From contig CAJUPN010000008.1 in the NCBI GenBank assembly GCA_910588195.1, positions 1 to 64,000 on the forward strand: a stretch of DNA of 64,000 nt, written 5' to 3'. Below the pieces are notes generated by a model that was not told where the DNA came from, did not search any database, and was given only the letters and a program-made list of their open reading frames with translations. Numbering within the stretch: position 1 is the first letter of the stretch; each line of letters opens with the position of its first letter. Both the position numbers and the translations under genes were made by a program. Below are positions 49,722 to 58,380 of this stretch, in pieces. This DNA comes from an uncultured Bacilli bacterium. GTDB lineage: Bacteria > Bacillota_I > Bacilli_A > RF39 > UBA660.

Positions 49722-51113
49722 ATGGAATACAGAAAAAGTCATAAAAGAAGATTAACAAAATTCGGAAAAATATTTTTCTGTTTTACAATAATTTTAATGA
49801 TTGGATTTTTAAGTTTATATGTTAATAACTCTAATCGCAATTTATTTGGAAAAGGAAAAACAGATAATTATAAAGAAGAAGCAAATAATTATTTAATTGA
49901 AATCAATTATCCTAAATTAAATAACAAAAATATATTAGCTTATACAAATGAATATTTACATAAAAAAGAAGAAGAGTTCAAAAATGATATAAGGGATTTA
50001 GAAAATATGAATTCAAGTAAATATGAGTTTAAAACAGATTACAAAATAAGTGAGAACGAAGATGTTTTAGGAGTTCATTTAACAGTTTATGAATATACTG
50101 GTGGGAATCATTATATGAGAAGTGATAAATCTTATTATTACAATAAAAATGAAGATAAGATAGTGTCAATTACAGATTTTTTAGCAAACGATAAATCTTT
50201 AGACCGATTATCGAGTCTTTCATACTATTATGTTATGAAGTATAGCAATGATAATAATTTAGATTTTGATGAAGAAATGGCTAAAAGTGGTTTAGAAAGT
50301 AAACCAGAAAATTTTGAATATTTCAACTTTATTGATGATGGTTTAGAAATAGTATTTCCACCATATCAAGTTGCGTATTATGCGGCGGACGAGGTAAAAA
50401 TATTAATTCCATATAGTGAACTCAATGGAATAATAAAAGAAGAATATTTAAAATATAGCAAAGCGGAAAATATTACTAATAAACAAAAAAGAAATTTAAA
50501 AGAATTTAGCAATAAAAAGTTAATTGCTTTTACATTTGATGATGGTCCTAGTTATATTGGAACAAATAAATTGTTGGAGAATTTGGATAAGTACAATGCT
50601 CGTGTAACATTTTTTGTTTTAGGCAATCGTGTAAATAATTATAAAGATACATTAAGAAGGGCTTATGATATGGGAAATTTGATTGGTAGTCATACTTATA
50701 GTCATTCAAATCTTTTAAAGTTAGATAATTATGCAGTTACAAATGAAATAAGGAAAACTAATGATGCCATAAGAAACGTAGTTAATAGTGAAACTATTTA
50801 TTTAAGACCACCTTATGGGAATATTAACTCTAATATAAAAGAAATATCTAATATGTATACCATTTTATGGGATCTTGATACAGAAGATTGGAAATATAAA
50901 GATGCAACTAGGATAGCAAATTATATAGTCGAAAATGCTCATGATGGTGCAATAGTATTATTACATGATTTATATGAAACATCCGTAGATGGTGCTTTAC
51001 TAGCCATGGAAAAATTACAAAATGAAGGCTATGCCTTTGTAACTATTGAAGAAATGGCTACTTTAAAAAATATTAAATTAGATAAAACAAAAAGTTACTT
51101 TTCTATTAAATAG
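49722..51113 (+). CDS. pdaC: Membrane-anchored polysaccharide deacetylase with DUF4163/DUF3298 N-domain (PdaC-like)
   Basis: 463 aa. Basic N-terminus and signal-anchor (about 17-34), then a DUF4163/DUF3298 region (about 45-255; GVHLTVYEYTGGNHYM, FIDDGLEIVFPPYQVAYYA), then the NodB catalytic domain: IAFTFDDGPSY (catalytic Asp near 272), GSHTYSHSNLL (zinc His pair), LRPPYGN, ILWDLDTEDWK, DGAIVLLHDLY (His). It would remove N-acetyl groups from cell-wall glycans outside the cell, giving lysozyme resistance. AGAGGTG precedes the ATG. Confidence 0.92.
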   Translation: MEYRKSHKRRLTKFGKIFFCFTIILMIGFLSLYVNNSNRNLFGKGKTDNYKEEANNYLIEINYPKLNNKNILAYTNEYLHKKEEEFKNDIRDLENMNSSKYEFKTDYKISENEDVLGVHLTVYEYTGGNHYMRSDKSYYYNKNEDKIVSITDFLANDKSLDRLSSLSYYYVMKYSNDNNLDFDEEMAKSGLESKPENFEYFNFIDDGLEIVFPPYQVAYYAADEVKILIPYSELNGIIKEEYLKYSKAENITNKQKRNLKEFSNKKLIAFTFDDGPSYIGTNKLLENLDKYNARVTFFVLGNRVNNYKDTLRRAYDMGNLIGSHTYSHSNLLKLDNYAVTNEIRKTNDAIRNVVNSETIYLRPPYGNINSNIKEISNMYTILWDLDTEDWKYKDATRIANYIVENAHDGAIVLLHDLYETSVDGALLAMEKLQNEGYAFVTIEEMATLKNIKLDKTKSYFSIK

Positions 51114-51145
51114 TTAATTACAAATTACAATTTAGGAGTGAGAGT

Positions 51146-51388
51146 ATGGAATGGATATTTGCTGATATAATAAATAGTACCAAAGTACCTAAAGTAGTAA
51201 AGTATATTGCAATAACTCTGCTAGTTGGATTTTTAGAATTTTTATTTATTAGTATTGCTATAAATGGTGTTTCAAAATTTGCTATGCCTGTTGGGATTAG
51301 CCTAGCAATAATTTTCTTTATAGTTTATATTTATTTAATTATTAAAATTAAAAAATATAACTACATTAACAAAGATAGTGATGATTAA
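51146..51388 (+). CDS. Small two-helix membrane protein
   Basis: 80 aa with two membrane helices (VVKYIAITLLVGFLEFLFIS and VGISLAIIFFIVYIYLIIKI) and a polar KDSDD end. No family recognised. AGGAGTGAG precedes ATG 51146. It is followed after 29 bases by a 55-aa gene, and the two are probably co-transcribed. Confidence 0.7.
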   Translation: MEWIFADIINSTKVPKVVKYIAITLLVGFLEFLFISIAINGVSKFAMPVGISLAIIFFIVYIYLIIKIKKYNYINKDSDD

Positions 51389-51417
51389 ATCACAATTTGT
51401 ATAGGAGATGAGAAATT

Positions 51418-51585
51418 ATGAATAGTGAAATCCAAACTGTTATTGAAAAGTTTAAAGAAGTAAGAGAAATATTAAAAAAGTTTGATAACAGAGATGAGGC
51501 AATAGAATATCTAGTTAATGAAACAAAATTATCAAAAGAAGAATGTTCTACTGCTTATGATATCATTATGAAAATTGAAGACTAA
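51418..51585 (+). CDS. 55-aa soluble helical protein
   Basis: ATG 51418 after AGGAGATGAG. It reads NSEIQTVIEKFKEVREILKK and EAIEYLVNETKLSKEECSTA, amphipathic helices with Lys/Glu-rich character, no membrane segment. The layout (two helices plus a UBA-like third) is common in small Bacillota proteins of unknown role. It lies between the two-helix membrane protein and an XRE regulator. Confidence 0.68.
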   Translation: MNSEIQTVIEKFKEVREILKKFDNRDEAIEYLVNETKLSKEECSTAYDIIMKIED

Positions 51586-51668
51586 ATTTGTTGAAATGTT
51601 AAAACGCATTGCTTGTAGCAACGGAACACTTATAATATACTTAACTTGATGAAAGGAGAAAATGTAAT

Positions 51669-52184
51669 TTGTTAAAAGATAATTTAAAAACATTAAGAAA
51701 AAATAAAGGACTTTCACAAGAAGAATTAAGTATTAAATTAAATGTTGTTAGACAAACAATTTCAAAATGGGAATCAGGATTGTCGGTTCCTGATGCCGAA
51801 ATGTTAATCACTATATCAGAAATTTTTGAAACACCAGTTAGTGAAATTCTTGGTGAAAGTATAGAGGAAAAAGAAAAAAATGATTTAAAAGCAATATCTG
51901 AAAAATTAGAAGTTGTTAATGAGCAATTATCTATGAGTAAAAAGCAAAAAAGAAAAAGAATAGTAAACTTCTTAATAATTACAGATGTATGCATTATATT
52001 ACTTTTTATATTATTAGCAGTATTAGGTAGTCCATATCAATCTTGGGATTATAGTGATCCTGAATGGTCTATTATTGGAACATTATGGCATTCATTTGAG
52101 TGGCTATTTTTTAAAGTAGCTCCACTTACAGTTATTGTGATTACTTCAATAATAGGAATAATATATGTAAAAAGAAATAAATAA
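51669..52184 (+). CDS. XRE-family regulator with C-terminal membrane helices
   Basis: 171 aa. The N-terminal HTH_3 (about 1-62) shows LKTLRKNKGLSQEELSIKLN, RQTISKWESGLSVPD and ISEIFETPVSEILG. A helical linker and two membrane helices follow (about 98-118, FLIITDVCIILLFILLAVLG; about 148-166). Membrane-bound XRE regulators of this kind usually sense envelope or immunity signals. The start is TTG 51669, ten bases after AAAGGAG, and the following LKDNLKTLRKNKG is the normal family beginning. Confidence 0.87.
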   Translation: MLKDNLKTLRKNKGLSQEELSIKLNVVRQTISKWESGLSVPDAEMLITISEIFETPVSEILGESIEEKEKNDLKAISEKLEVVNEQLSMSKKQKRKRIVNFLIITDVCIILLFILLAVLGSPYQSWDYSDPEWSIIGTLWHSFEWLFFKVAPLTVIVITSIIGIIYVKRNK

Positions 52185-52261
52185 AAAATTACAATTTATG
52201 CAACAAATGATATTGCTTTAAATTAAGATAAACGATATAATAAATATATCAAATATCAATG

Positions 52262-52376
52262 AACTTATTTTTTTATTGGTGAGTGCAAAACCCCATCAGT
52301 AAACGCACCATAGGGAAATTAGTCGAACTAAAACGACTTTCAAAATATAAAGGTTAATTTCGGTTAATCTTTTTTG
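52262..52376 (+). other. tRNA-end-like GCACCA element with two hairpins
   Basis: AACGCACCATAGGGAAAT is followed by AGTCG..CGACT (52321-52338) and by AAAGGTTAA/TTAATCTTT with a T run (52349-52376), the same succession of GCACCA, short linker and hairpin seen at 39006 and 41199. No complete tRNA could be folded here. Confidence 0.5.
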
Positions 52377-52403
52377 TTTGTTTTGGAAGGAGTTTGATTA
52401 GTT

Positions 52404-52753
52404 ATGCAAATAGTAAAAGAAAAACTAGACATTGATGAAAAATTGGAAAAGAAAATTATTTTAGATTTATAAAACTAGCAGTTTCCATATTTGGAAAATA
52501 TAATGTTAGATCATGTATCATAATTGGACTCGAAGAAATCGAGGATAGTTTAAAAGCAGTAGAAGAATTAAGTAAATTGGAATGTATGCCAGTCTTATCT
52601 CCATATATACCAATTAATAAAGAAATTCATATGCCAAAATCCGAATTTATGAAAGAAATATTGATAAGATCAAAAGAAATTACAGATAAATATGAAATAG
52701 AATTAGGACCACTTTGTGATTCATGTAAACATAATACAATTAATTTTAAATAA
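52404..52753 (+). pseudogene. Remnant of a radical-SAM enzyme (C-terminal part)
   Basis: ATG 52404 with GGAAGGAG codes only 22 residues (MQIVKEKLDIDEKLEKK) before TAA. A second frame, open from about 52425, codes FGKYNVRSCIIIGLEEIEDS, KAVEELSKLECMPVLSPYIP and LGPLCDSCKHNTINF, typical of the end of a biotin-synthase-like radical SAM barrel (GLE motif and P-LSP-x-P). The CxxxCxxC cluster motif is missing, so the gene lost most of its 5' part by deletion or frameshift. Not functional. Confidence 0.75.
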
Positions 52754-52775
52754 TTAGAAAGAAAAATTTTAAAGA

Positions 52776-52812
52776 ACTCGAACATGTCAAATTTATATCA
52801 AGTTCAAGTTTT
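52776..52812 (+). terminator. Degenerate ACTCGAAC hairpin after the radical-SAM remnant
   Basis: ACTCGAAC and GTTCAAGT (one mismatch) around an 18-nt loop, then TTTTAATATG, the same block that follows the tRNAs at 22131 and 37906. Confidence 0.5.
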
Positions 52813-53030
52813 AATATGTCCAAAATTTAAACTGAAATATCCAAGATATCAAACTCATTTTTTATAAAAGAAAATATAATATCTTTAAAAAAATTATAAA
52901 AAGTATTATTATATTTATATAAGATAGTAGTAACATCAATTTGAATTATTTTTATGTATTAAAAAATACCTAAAAACTCTTATCTATTATGGAACTAGTA
53001 ACTTATAAAATAAATGGAGGTGTAGGTATA

Positions 53031-53654
53031 ATGAAAAAAATATTAGTATATGGAGATTCTAATACTTGGGGAGATAATTTTATAACTGGTCAAAGAATTC
53101 CTGATGAAAAACAATGGGTGAATATATTAAGAAAAAAATACAATAAGGAGTATTTATTTTTACAAGAAGGATTACCTGGTCGTATTGCAGGAAATGATGA
53201 AATAATGAAAAAGTATAAAAATGGACAAGATACCTTTATTTCAATATTTAGAACAAATGCCCCAGTTGATACAGTTATTATCTCTTTAGGGACTAACGAT
53301 TTACAATTAAAATATAACAAAAGTAGTGATGATATAATCAAAGATTTATTATGGTATAAAGATAAAATTGAAGAAAGTTTTAATGATGAGGAAGATAAAA
53401 TAAAATATTTTAATTCTAAAATGCCAAATATAGTTTATATATTACCAATTAATTTTGATTATCAAGTTAATGCAAGTGCAATTTTTGACATTGAATGTGA
53501 AAAGAAAAGACAAGAAATAATTAAATATTTTGCGAAAGAAAATATAAGCATAATAACAGCTGATAATTTAGATTTATTTGAAGACGGTATTCACTTAAGT
53601 TACCAAGGTCACAAAGATATGGCTAAAATAGTAGAACAAGGATTATGTCTATGA
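53031..53654 (+). CDS. SGNH/GDSL hydrolase
   Basis: A 207-aa esterase- or acetylhydrolase-fold protein without a signal peptide. Block I KILVYGDSNTWGDN (nucleophile Ser), block II Gly in PGRIAGND, block III SLGTNDLQ (Asn), block V DGIHLSYQGHKD (Asp-x-x-His). ATG 53031 follows GGAGGTG. The upstream in-frame ATG at 52989 has no binding site. Its end overlaps the acyltransferase gene, suggesting they handle related acyl substrates. Confidence 0.9.
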   Translation: MKKILVYGDSNTWGDNFITGQRIPDEKQWVNILRKKYNKEYLFLQEGLPGRIAGNDEIMKKYKNGQDTFISIFRTNAPVDTVIISLGTNDLQLKYNKSSDDIIKDLLWYKDKIEESFNDEEDKIKYFNSKMPNIVYILPINFDYQVNASAIFDIECEKKRQEIIKYFAKENISIITADNLDLFEDGIHLSYQGHKDMAKIVEQGLCL

Positions 53655-54451
53655 ATAAATTAGAAGAATTAAAAAAACTAAGAGAGCATGTGAACTTAGT
53701 TGTTAAGAATCTTGATAATTACCCAAAAGATGAAATTAATGTTTTGGTTTCAAATCATAATTGTTTAATGGATATCTTCTATTTACCTATGGCTTTACCA
53801 GAAGAAATAATAAGTCTAATTAGTGCTCGACTAGTGTACAAAAATGAAAACAATCGAAAAGAAATAGTTAACAGGTATTTAAATGCAATGCCTATTGAAG
53901 CTCATGGCGGTATTGTTTATGCAAACATGTGTTTAGAAGGAAGTATAAAACTTTTGGAAAATGGAAAAAGTGTCAGTATCTTTCCTGAAGGAGCATATGT
54001 TCCTGAAAATAAAATATTTAGAGGACGTACTGGTGCTAGCAGAATGGTTTATCTTGCTAGGTCTAAGGGTAAAAAAATCAATTTAATTCCTATAAGTATT
54101 TCTATTTCTAGAAATGACAATTTAGATGACTATAATGTAGAAGGAGATAATGTTGAAATAAACATTTTACCATCAATTGATTATGAAGATGCATACTATA
54201 ATTATAGAAATTCTCAATTGAGAGAAGAAAAGAATATGTTTTTGCATCAGCCTATTGATAAGGCAATGCAATGTATTGCTGATAGCCTAAATATTCCTTA
54301 TGACGGAAATTATATAGAACTAAGACCTAAAGGAAATGTAATGTTTGAAGATGGTTCAGTAGTTGACGTTAATACCGCTAAAAAACCCGAGTTTTATAAA
54401 AGATACTATAGAGAACTAAATGAAAGAACTTTGCAACTATTGAAAAAATAA
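53651..54451 (+). CDS. Lysophospholipid acyltransferase-like (PlsC superfamily) protein
   Basis: 266 aa. The acyltransferase motif HX4D is in LVSNHNCLMDIFYLP (His-Asn-Cys-Leu-Met-Asp). Motif III follows in SVSIFPEGAYVPENKIFRG (FPEG), and motif IV in LIPISISI. No clear membrane helix, unlike PlsC itself, so it may be peripheral. ATG 53651 is nine bases after AAGGA and overlaps the SGNH stop by four bases (ATG AAT in TCTATGAAT). It is probably co-translated with the hydrolase. Confidence 0.83.
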   Translation: MNKLEELKKLREHVNLVVKNLDNYPKDEINVLVSNHNCLMDIFYLPMALPEEIISLISARLVYKNENNRKEIVNRYLNAMPIEAHGGIVYANMCLEGSIKLLENGKSVSIFPEGAYVPENKIFRGRTGASRMVYLARSKGKKINLIPISISISRNDNLDDYNVEGDNVEINILPSIDYEDAYYNYRNSQLREEKNMFLHQPIDKAMQCIADSLNIPYDGNYIELRPKGNVMFEDGSVVDVNTAKKPEFYKRYYRELNERTLQLLKK

Positions 54452-54481
54452 ATATTAATTAGAAAGCATAACTATTAGTAT

Positions 54482-54521
54482 AAAACACGATTTTTTATAA
54501 TTATTAAGTTCGTGTTTTTTT
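54482..54521 (+). terminator. Terminator of the SGNH-acyltransferase operon
   Basis: AAAACACGA and TCGTGTTTT with a 19-nt loop, then T run. Confidence 0.75.
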
Positions 54522-54621
54522 ATGGTATTTTAATAGGAAATTTATAAATTTTTCTTCAAAAACCCCTTTAAATATGTTAAAATGTAAAAAGTGTGATTTG
54601 ACAACTGAGGGGAGTACCATA

Positions 54622-55164
54622 ATGACTAAAACTATAACTGAATATAAATTTGAAGATACTCAAGTAATAGAAATTAAAGATTACATGACTGTTCCAGAAT
54701 ATTTAGAAGAAAAAAGTCGCATTAATCTTAATAATATTACCTTTAATGTTTTATGGAATAGTGAAAAACAATGCATTAATAAAGGTATCGTATTTGTGTT
54801 TTTTTGTGGAGAACTTTTATACAATATCTTAATTGCTGATGGATTTTATAAAATTGATGAAGTACATAACGGTAAAAATAGTCGCAAAGAAAAACTATTA
54901 AAATATAAGGCAAATTTCCGAGATTATTACTATGCTTCAATGATTCATAATGAAATGGGTTCAACTATTAATACAAGTTGTTATTCTAAAAACCCAAATG
55001 ATATTTTTGGATTAACTTTAACTCCCAAAGAAGCATATGATGATATATTGAAAATAATGGAAAATTTACAATGTGTTTCAGGAATAGAAAATGCTCTTGA
55101 TTTAGAAAGTTTTACCACATTTATATTAGAAGATATAAAAAGTAGAATTGAAAAATCTCTTTAA
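54622..55164 (+). CDS. Hypothetical protein of 180 aa
   Basis: Soluble, unknown family. MTKTITEYKFEDTQVIEIKD starts it, with an aromatic middle (GIVFVFFCGELLYNILIADG; FRDYYYASMIHNEMG) and a helical C-terminus (AYDDILKIMENLQCVSG). ATG 54622 follows GAGGGGAG. The frame is open further upstream (from 54574, with two CxxC-like Cys), but without a binding site. Three further unrecognised genes follow. Confidence 0.7.
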   Translation: MTKTITEYKFEDTQVIEIKDYMTVPEYLEEKSRINLNNITFNVLWNSEKQCINKGIVFVFFCGELLYNILIADGFYKIDEVHNGKNSRKEKLLKYKANFRDYYYASMIHNEMGSTINTSCYSKNPNDIFGLTLTPKEAYDDILKIMENLQCVSGIENALDLESFTTFILEDIKSRIEKSL

Positions 55165-55194
55165 CACACATAAATAATAAAAGAAGAGGCTAAT

Positions 55195-55767
55195 ATGGAA
55201 TTACAATACAAAGATGAATATATAAGCAAAGATGGAATAAATTATCATGTATTAGATACTACTAATATAGATTTTAGTTCTTCATATGTCGGAAGAAAGA
55301 TAAAGCCTGTTTTAATTATCAGAGCTAATGGTGGAGAAATTATCAGAAATGTCAGTAATGAAGGCAAGGACGAATCTATTTATATAACTAAAGAAGGCGA
55401 AGCAATTTTTTATGTAGATGATGAAGATATTTATGTTCCAACAGACGAATCAGGTGATTCTTGGCAATTTGATGAACTAGAAAACCATGGCTATGAGCTT
55501 ATCGGGAGAATATATCCTTTTGAATCTAATCTAGCTGTAAAAGCAGTTAGTAACACATTTGAAAGAATTTTACCAAATGTCATATTAGAACCAACTGTGA
55601 TAAAAGATGCTTTTGGAAGTAATCTTCATCAATTTTTACCAATGGATTCTACATTAACCCAAAACTTTGATTCCAAAGCTATAACAGGAATTGATCCAAT
55701 TACTTTTGAAAAAAACTGGTGTATATTAAATAAAGATAAAGAATTAAACTTAAAGATAAATAGTTAA
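55195..55767 (+). CDS. Hypothetical protein of 190 aa
   Basis: Soluble, beta-rich and acidic (Asp/Glu clusters such as FYVDDEDIYVPTDESGDSWQ). Unknown family. It shares with the 56225 protein the habit of short beta segments with acidic turns, but no alignable motif. AGAGG lies before ATG 55195, 31 bases after the previous stop. Ends in a terminator. Confidence 0.7.
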   Translation: MELQYKDEYISKDGINYHVLDTTNIDFSSSYVGRKIKPVLIIRANGGEIIRNVSNEGKDESIYITKEGEAIFYVDDEDIYVPTDESGDSWQFDELENHGYELIGRIYPFESNLAVKAVSNTFERILPNVILEPTVIKDAFGSNLHQFLPMDSTLTQNFDSKAITGIDPITFEKNWCILNKDKELNLKINS

Positions 55768-55780
55768 TTTATCTTTTTTT
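55752..55780 (+). terminator. Terminator after the 190-aa protein
   Basis: AAAGATAAA and TTTATCTTT with a 7-nt loop and T run, overlapping the stop. Confidence 0.75.
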
Positions 55781-55838
55781 CTCTGATTAGATAAAATATG
55801 ATAAAATAATATAAATAGAGAGAATATACGAGGAAATT

Positions 55839-56162
55839 ATGGATAAAGAAGATATGTTATACAATATTGAAATTATTTCAAAAATTATTTCTGAAATGGA
55901 ATTAGAAATGGAGACAACAACTCCTGTTGAAGCATGCAATAAAGAATTTTATGAATATTTAAAAGAATTTCCTAACGATAAACTAAAGCATATGCATGAA
56001 AGTATTTGTGCAAATGAATATTCTAATAAAGCACTTTATGAAAGAGTATGGATGCTTTTAATAGAAAAAGAATTTATAAAATTAGGAATAACTGACGAAT
56101 TAAAAAACAAGTTTGAGTATCATCGTACACAATATAATATCGCTGTTGATAATCTAAATTAA
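55839..56162 (+). CDS. Hypothetical helical protein of 107 aa
   Basis: All-helical soluble protein (MLYNIEIISKIISEMELEME; LYERVWMLLIEKEFIKLG) without recognised domains. GAGGAA precedes ATG 55839. The gap to the next gene is short, so they may share a transcript. Confidence 0.68.
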   Translation: MDKEDMLYNIEIISKIISEMELEMETTTPVEACNKEFYEYLKEFPNDKLKHMHESICANEYSNKALYERVWMLLIEKEFIKLGITDELKNKFEYHRTQYNIAVDNLN

Positions 56163-56224
56163 ATAATATTTGACTAAAACTTTTATTTTTTATAAAATAG
56201 TCGCACAAGAAAAGAGGAGTGCAC

Positions 56225-56980
56225 ATGTTATCAACAAGTAAACCTAAAAATCCTATCATTTTAAAAGTTAGTGCAGAAAAAATTACAATGTGTTCTAAAT
56301 CGGGATTAGAAAGAGAAATAGAAGATACTATAGGAGCTATTTTATCACAAGAAGAAAAATATGATGGCTTTATAATTGAAGGAATAAAAGATAGTAGCAT
56401 TGAACATACAACTAAAAATCCTGTCATAGCACTTAATGTTGATGAAGAAAATATAATTATTTATGAAGAAAACAAAAATGATCCTTGGGTAATTAGAAAA
56501 GATGGAACAATTATAAACAATCATTTTGTCGTAGATGAACTAGAGATTGATGGTAAAGTTCACCAAAAAACAAATGTTGAATTAACCATTGTAATAATGC
56601 CTAATATGTATAAAAATCATATAGTGTTCCAAGGAGAAAAGTTTTCTTTAATTAAAGGTCTCATAATTGGTTCTGATGTCTATGGATTTAGAGTTCAAGT
56701 TAATAAACCAAAAAATGAAGGTACAACAGAATATTTAACAACAGGACCTATTTATGGAATGCAACAATTAGCTAGTGGAAAGATATTAATATATGAAAGA
56801 GATAAATCTATTCCTTGGGCATTTACTGAAGAAGGTAATTTAGTTGAAGAAGCTGACTTTAATAAATACTTAAGAACTGAACAACGACAATATTGTGAAT
56901 ACCATGGGATTACATTGGAAGAATTAGAACAAGAACTTTCAGAAACTCTAGAAACAAAAAATTATCGATATAGGAACTAA
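56225..56980 (+). CDS. Hypothetical beta-rich protein of 251 aa
   Basis: Soluble. Two similar-looking beta segments around NEDWVIR-type turns (NDPWVIRKDGTIINNHFVVD near the middle; SIPWAFTEEGNLVEEADF near the end) suggest an internal duplication. No known family. ATG 56225 is chosen over GTG 56219, which sits in the GAGGAG site. A strong terminator overlaps its stop. Confidence 0.7.
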   Translation: MLSTSKPKNPIILKVSAEKITMCSKSGLEREIEDTIGAILSQEEKYDGFIIEGIKDSSIEHTTKNPVIALNVDEENIIIYEENKNDPWVIRKDGTIINNHFVVDELEIDGKVHQKTNVELTIVIMPNMYKNHIVFQGEKFSLIKGLIIGSDVYGFRVQVNKPKNEGTTEYLTTGPIYGMQQLASGKILIYERDKSIPWAFTEEGNLVEEADFNKYLRTEQRQYCEYHGITLEELEQELSETLETKNYRYRN

Positions 56981-56998
56981 GTTTAGTTCCTTTTTTTT
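56972..56998 (+). terminator. Terminator after the 251-aa protein
   Basis: AGGAACTAA and TTAGTTCCT with a two-base loop (GT), followed by eight T. Confidence 0.85.
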
Positions 56999-57034
56999 AT
57001 ATCTGCATAGAATAATATAGAAAGGGGAGTATTT

Positions 57035-57328
57035 ATGAATTCAAGATGTATTGAAAATGAAATGCCTATGGATTATTCTCAAATGAATCAAATGCCAGGA
57101 GCTACTGCTTGTCCAACTGCTTGCCCAAATATGTGTCCACCTGTATATGAATGTCCAATCTCAAGAGTTTGTGAAAGAGTAATAGTTCACGAAGTACCTC
57201 ATGTAATGCCAATAAATACTAAAATTGTAAATCGTCACGTTTATCGTCATACTTTCACACCAGTTTTTTCATGTGAAGAATGTGACACTTGCGAAAATGT
57301 CTACGAATCATGTCCTAAGAACTTCTAA
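57035..57328 (+). CDS. CotD-like spore coat protein
   Basis: 97 aa. Cys/Pro-rich N-terminal half (ACPTACPNMCPPVYECPIS) and a His-rich C-terminal half (IVHEVPHVMPINTKIVNRHV, then YRHTFTPVFS), ending in more Cys (CEECDTCENVYESC). This follows the CotD pattern of V-P-H-x-H/M-P and N-x-x-x-Y-x-H. It would be a crosslinked coat component if the organism sporulates. Otherwise it is a relic or surface protein. AAAGGGGAG precedes ATG. Single unit. Confidence 0.72.
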   Translation: MNSRCIENEMPMDYSQMNQMPGATACPTACPNMCPPVYECPISRVCERVIVHEVPHVMPINTKIVNRHVYRHTFTPVFSCEECDTCENVYESCPKNF

Positions 57329-57341
57329 TGAAGTTCTTTTA
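57317..57341 (+). terminator. Terminator overlapping the end of the CotD-like gene
   Basis: AAGAACTTC, loop TAAT, GAAGTTCTT, then T. Confidence 0.75.
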
Positions 57342-57401
57342 TAATTTGAAAAAAAACTTCTTTTATGATAATATACCTCTGCATAAAGAAGGGGATTTAT
57401 G

Positions 57402-58286
57402 ATGATAAATCATACATTATCATATTCATACGATAAGAAGGGAAAGCACTATTTTAATATAAATACTTATGGGGCTACAAAAGCTGAAATATATGAAGCC
57501 CTAATACATAAAAATACTAAAAATAAAGTTAATAAAGTATTAAATAATTATATAATTGGGGATTCAACTTTTATAGAAGGAAGAATTCTTATTGTTAAGG
57601 GGAAAAACTTTTTAACTAATGAAAGAAGTGTTGGTAATATTTCTACATTTACCAAAAGAATATATTTAAATGGTGATTTTTGTGAAAGAATAATTATATA
57701 TGACTATGATACGGGAGAAATTCAATATTCCAAAAGAACTAGTAAAAAAGAAAAACTAGAAGATTATGAAAATATAACTGATGTATTTGAAGAAATTTAT
57801 GATGTCCTATCTGACTTTGATGGTTTACCAATAGGTTTTCACTTAATTACTCCAGCTGTTTCAATCATTAGTGGGGAAAGTGCTATTAAAGAAATAAGTA
57901 ATGAAGAAATATCTCTTTATTCTAATCGTAAAAATAAGGAAGATTTATTTAGTTTAATGTCTCAAACTTTTTATATCGTTAAAGAAGGTACTAACGAAAT
58001 AGTTGGAATGATTAGTTATAACTTTGAAAAAGAAAATATCTCTTATAATATAAAGAGTAAGTTTAGAGGAAACCATTATGCTTCCAAAGCTTTAAGTTTA
58101 ATGTTAAAGTTACTTAATCAAAATATTCATATCTGCGAATATAATTTGTACGTTAAAGTATTAAAAGAAAATATCCCATCTATAAATACAGCTTTAAGAT
58201 GTAATCTTCCTTTAGTTAAATCAAATGATTCAGTTAATTTTTATTTAGCTAATCATGAAAAACTATTGACAATTAATAAACAATAA
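57402..58286 (+). CDS. GNAT-fold acetyltransferase-like protein with N-terminal extension
   Basis: 294 aa. The N-terminal 175 residues form a beta-rich region of unknown type. The C-terminal about 100 residues read as GNAT: TFYIVKEGTNEIVGMISYNF, YNIKSKFRGNHYASKALSLM (acetyl-CoA pyrophosphate loop, here RGNHYA instead of RGxGxA) and KENIPSINTALRCNLP. The altered loop leaves activity open. AAGGGGA precedes the double ATG 57399/57402. Confidence 0.7.
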   Translation: MINHTLSYSYDKKGKHYFNINTYGATKAEIYEALIHKNTKNKVNKVLNNYIIGDSTFIEGRILIVKGKNFLTNERSVGNISTFTKRIYLNGDFCERIIIYDYDTGEIQYSKRTSKKEKLEDYENITDVFEEIYDVLSDFDGLPIGFHLITPAVSIISGESAIKEISNEEISLYSNRKNKEDLFSLMSQTFYIVKEGTNEIVGMISYNFEKENISYNIKSKFRGNHYASKALSLMLKLLNQNIHICEYNLYVKVLKENIPSINTALRCNLPLVKSNDSVNFYLANHEKLLTINKQ

Positions 58287-58312
58287 TTTAGAATATAAAA
58301 TCGTAGTAAAAA

Positions 58313-58346
58313 AAAGGAGAAGTACTTTAGGTATTTCTCTTTTTTC
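58313..58346 (+). terminator. Terminator after the GNAT-like gene
   Basis: AAAGGAGAAGTA and TATTTCTCTTTT pair with two G-T wobbles around a 7-nt loop, then T run. Confidence 0.7.
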
Positions 58347-58380
58347 GTTTTTTATTAAGAATAGTTTAAGAAAGGAATTT

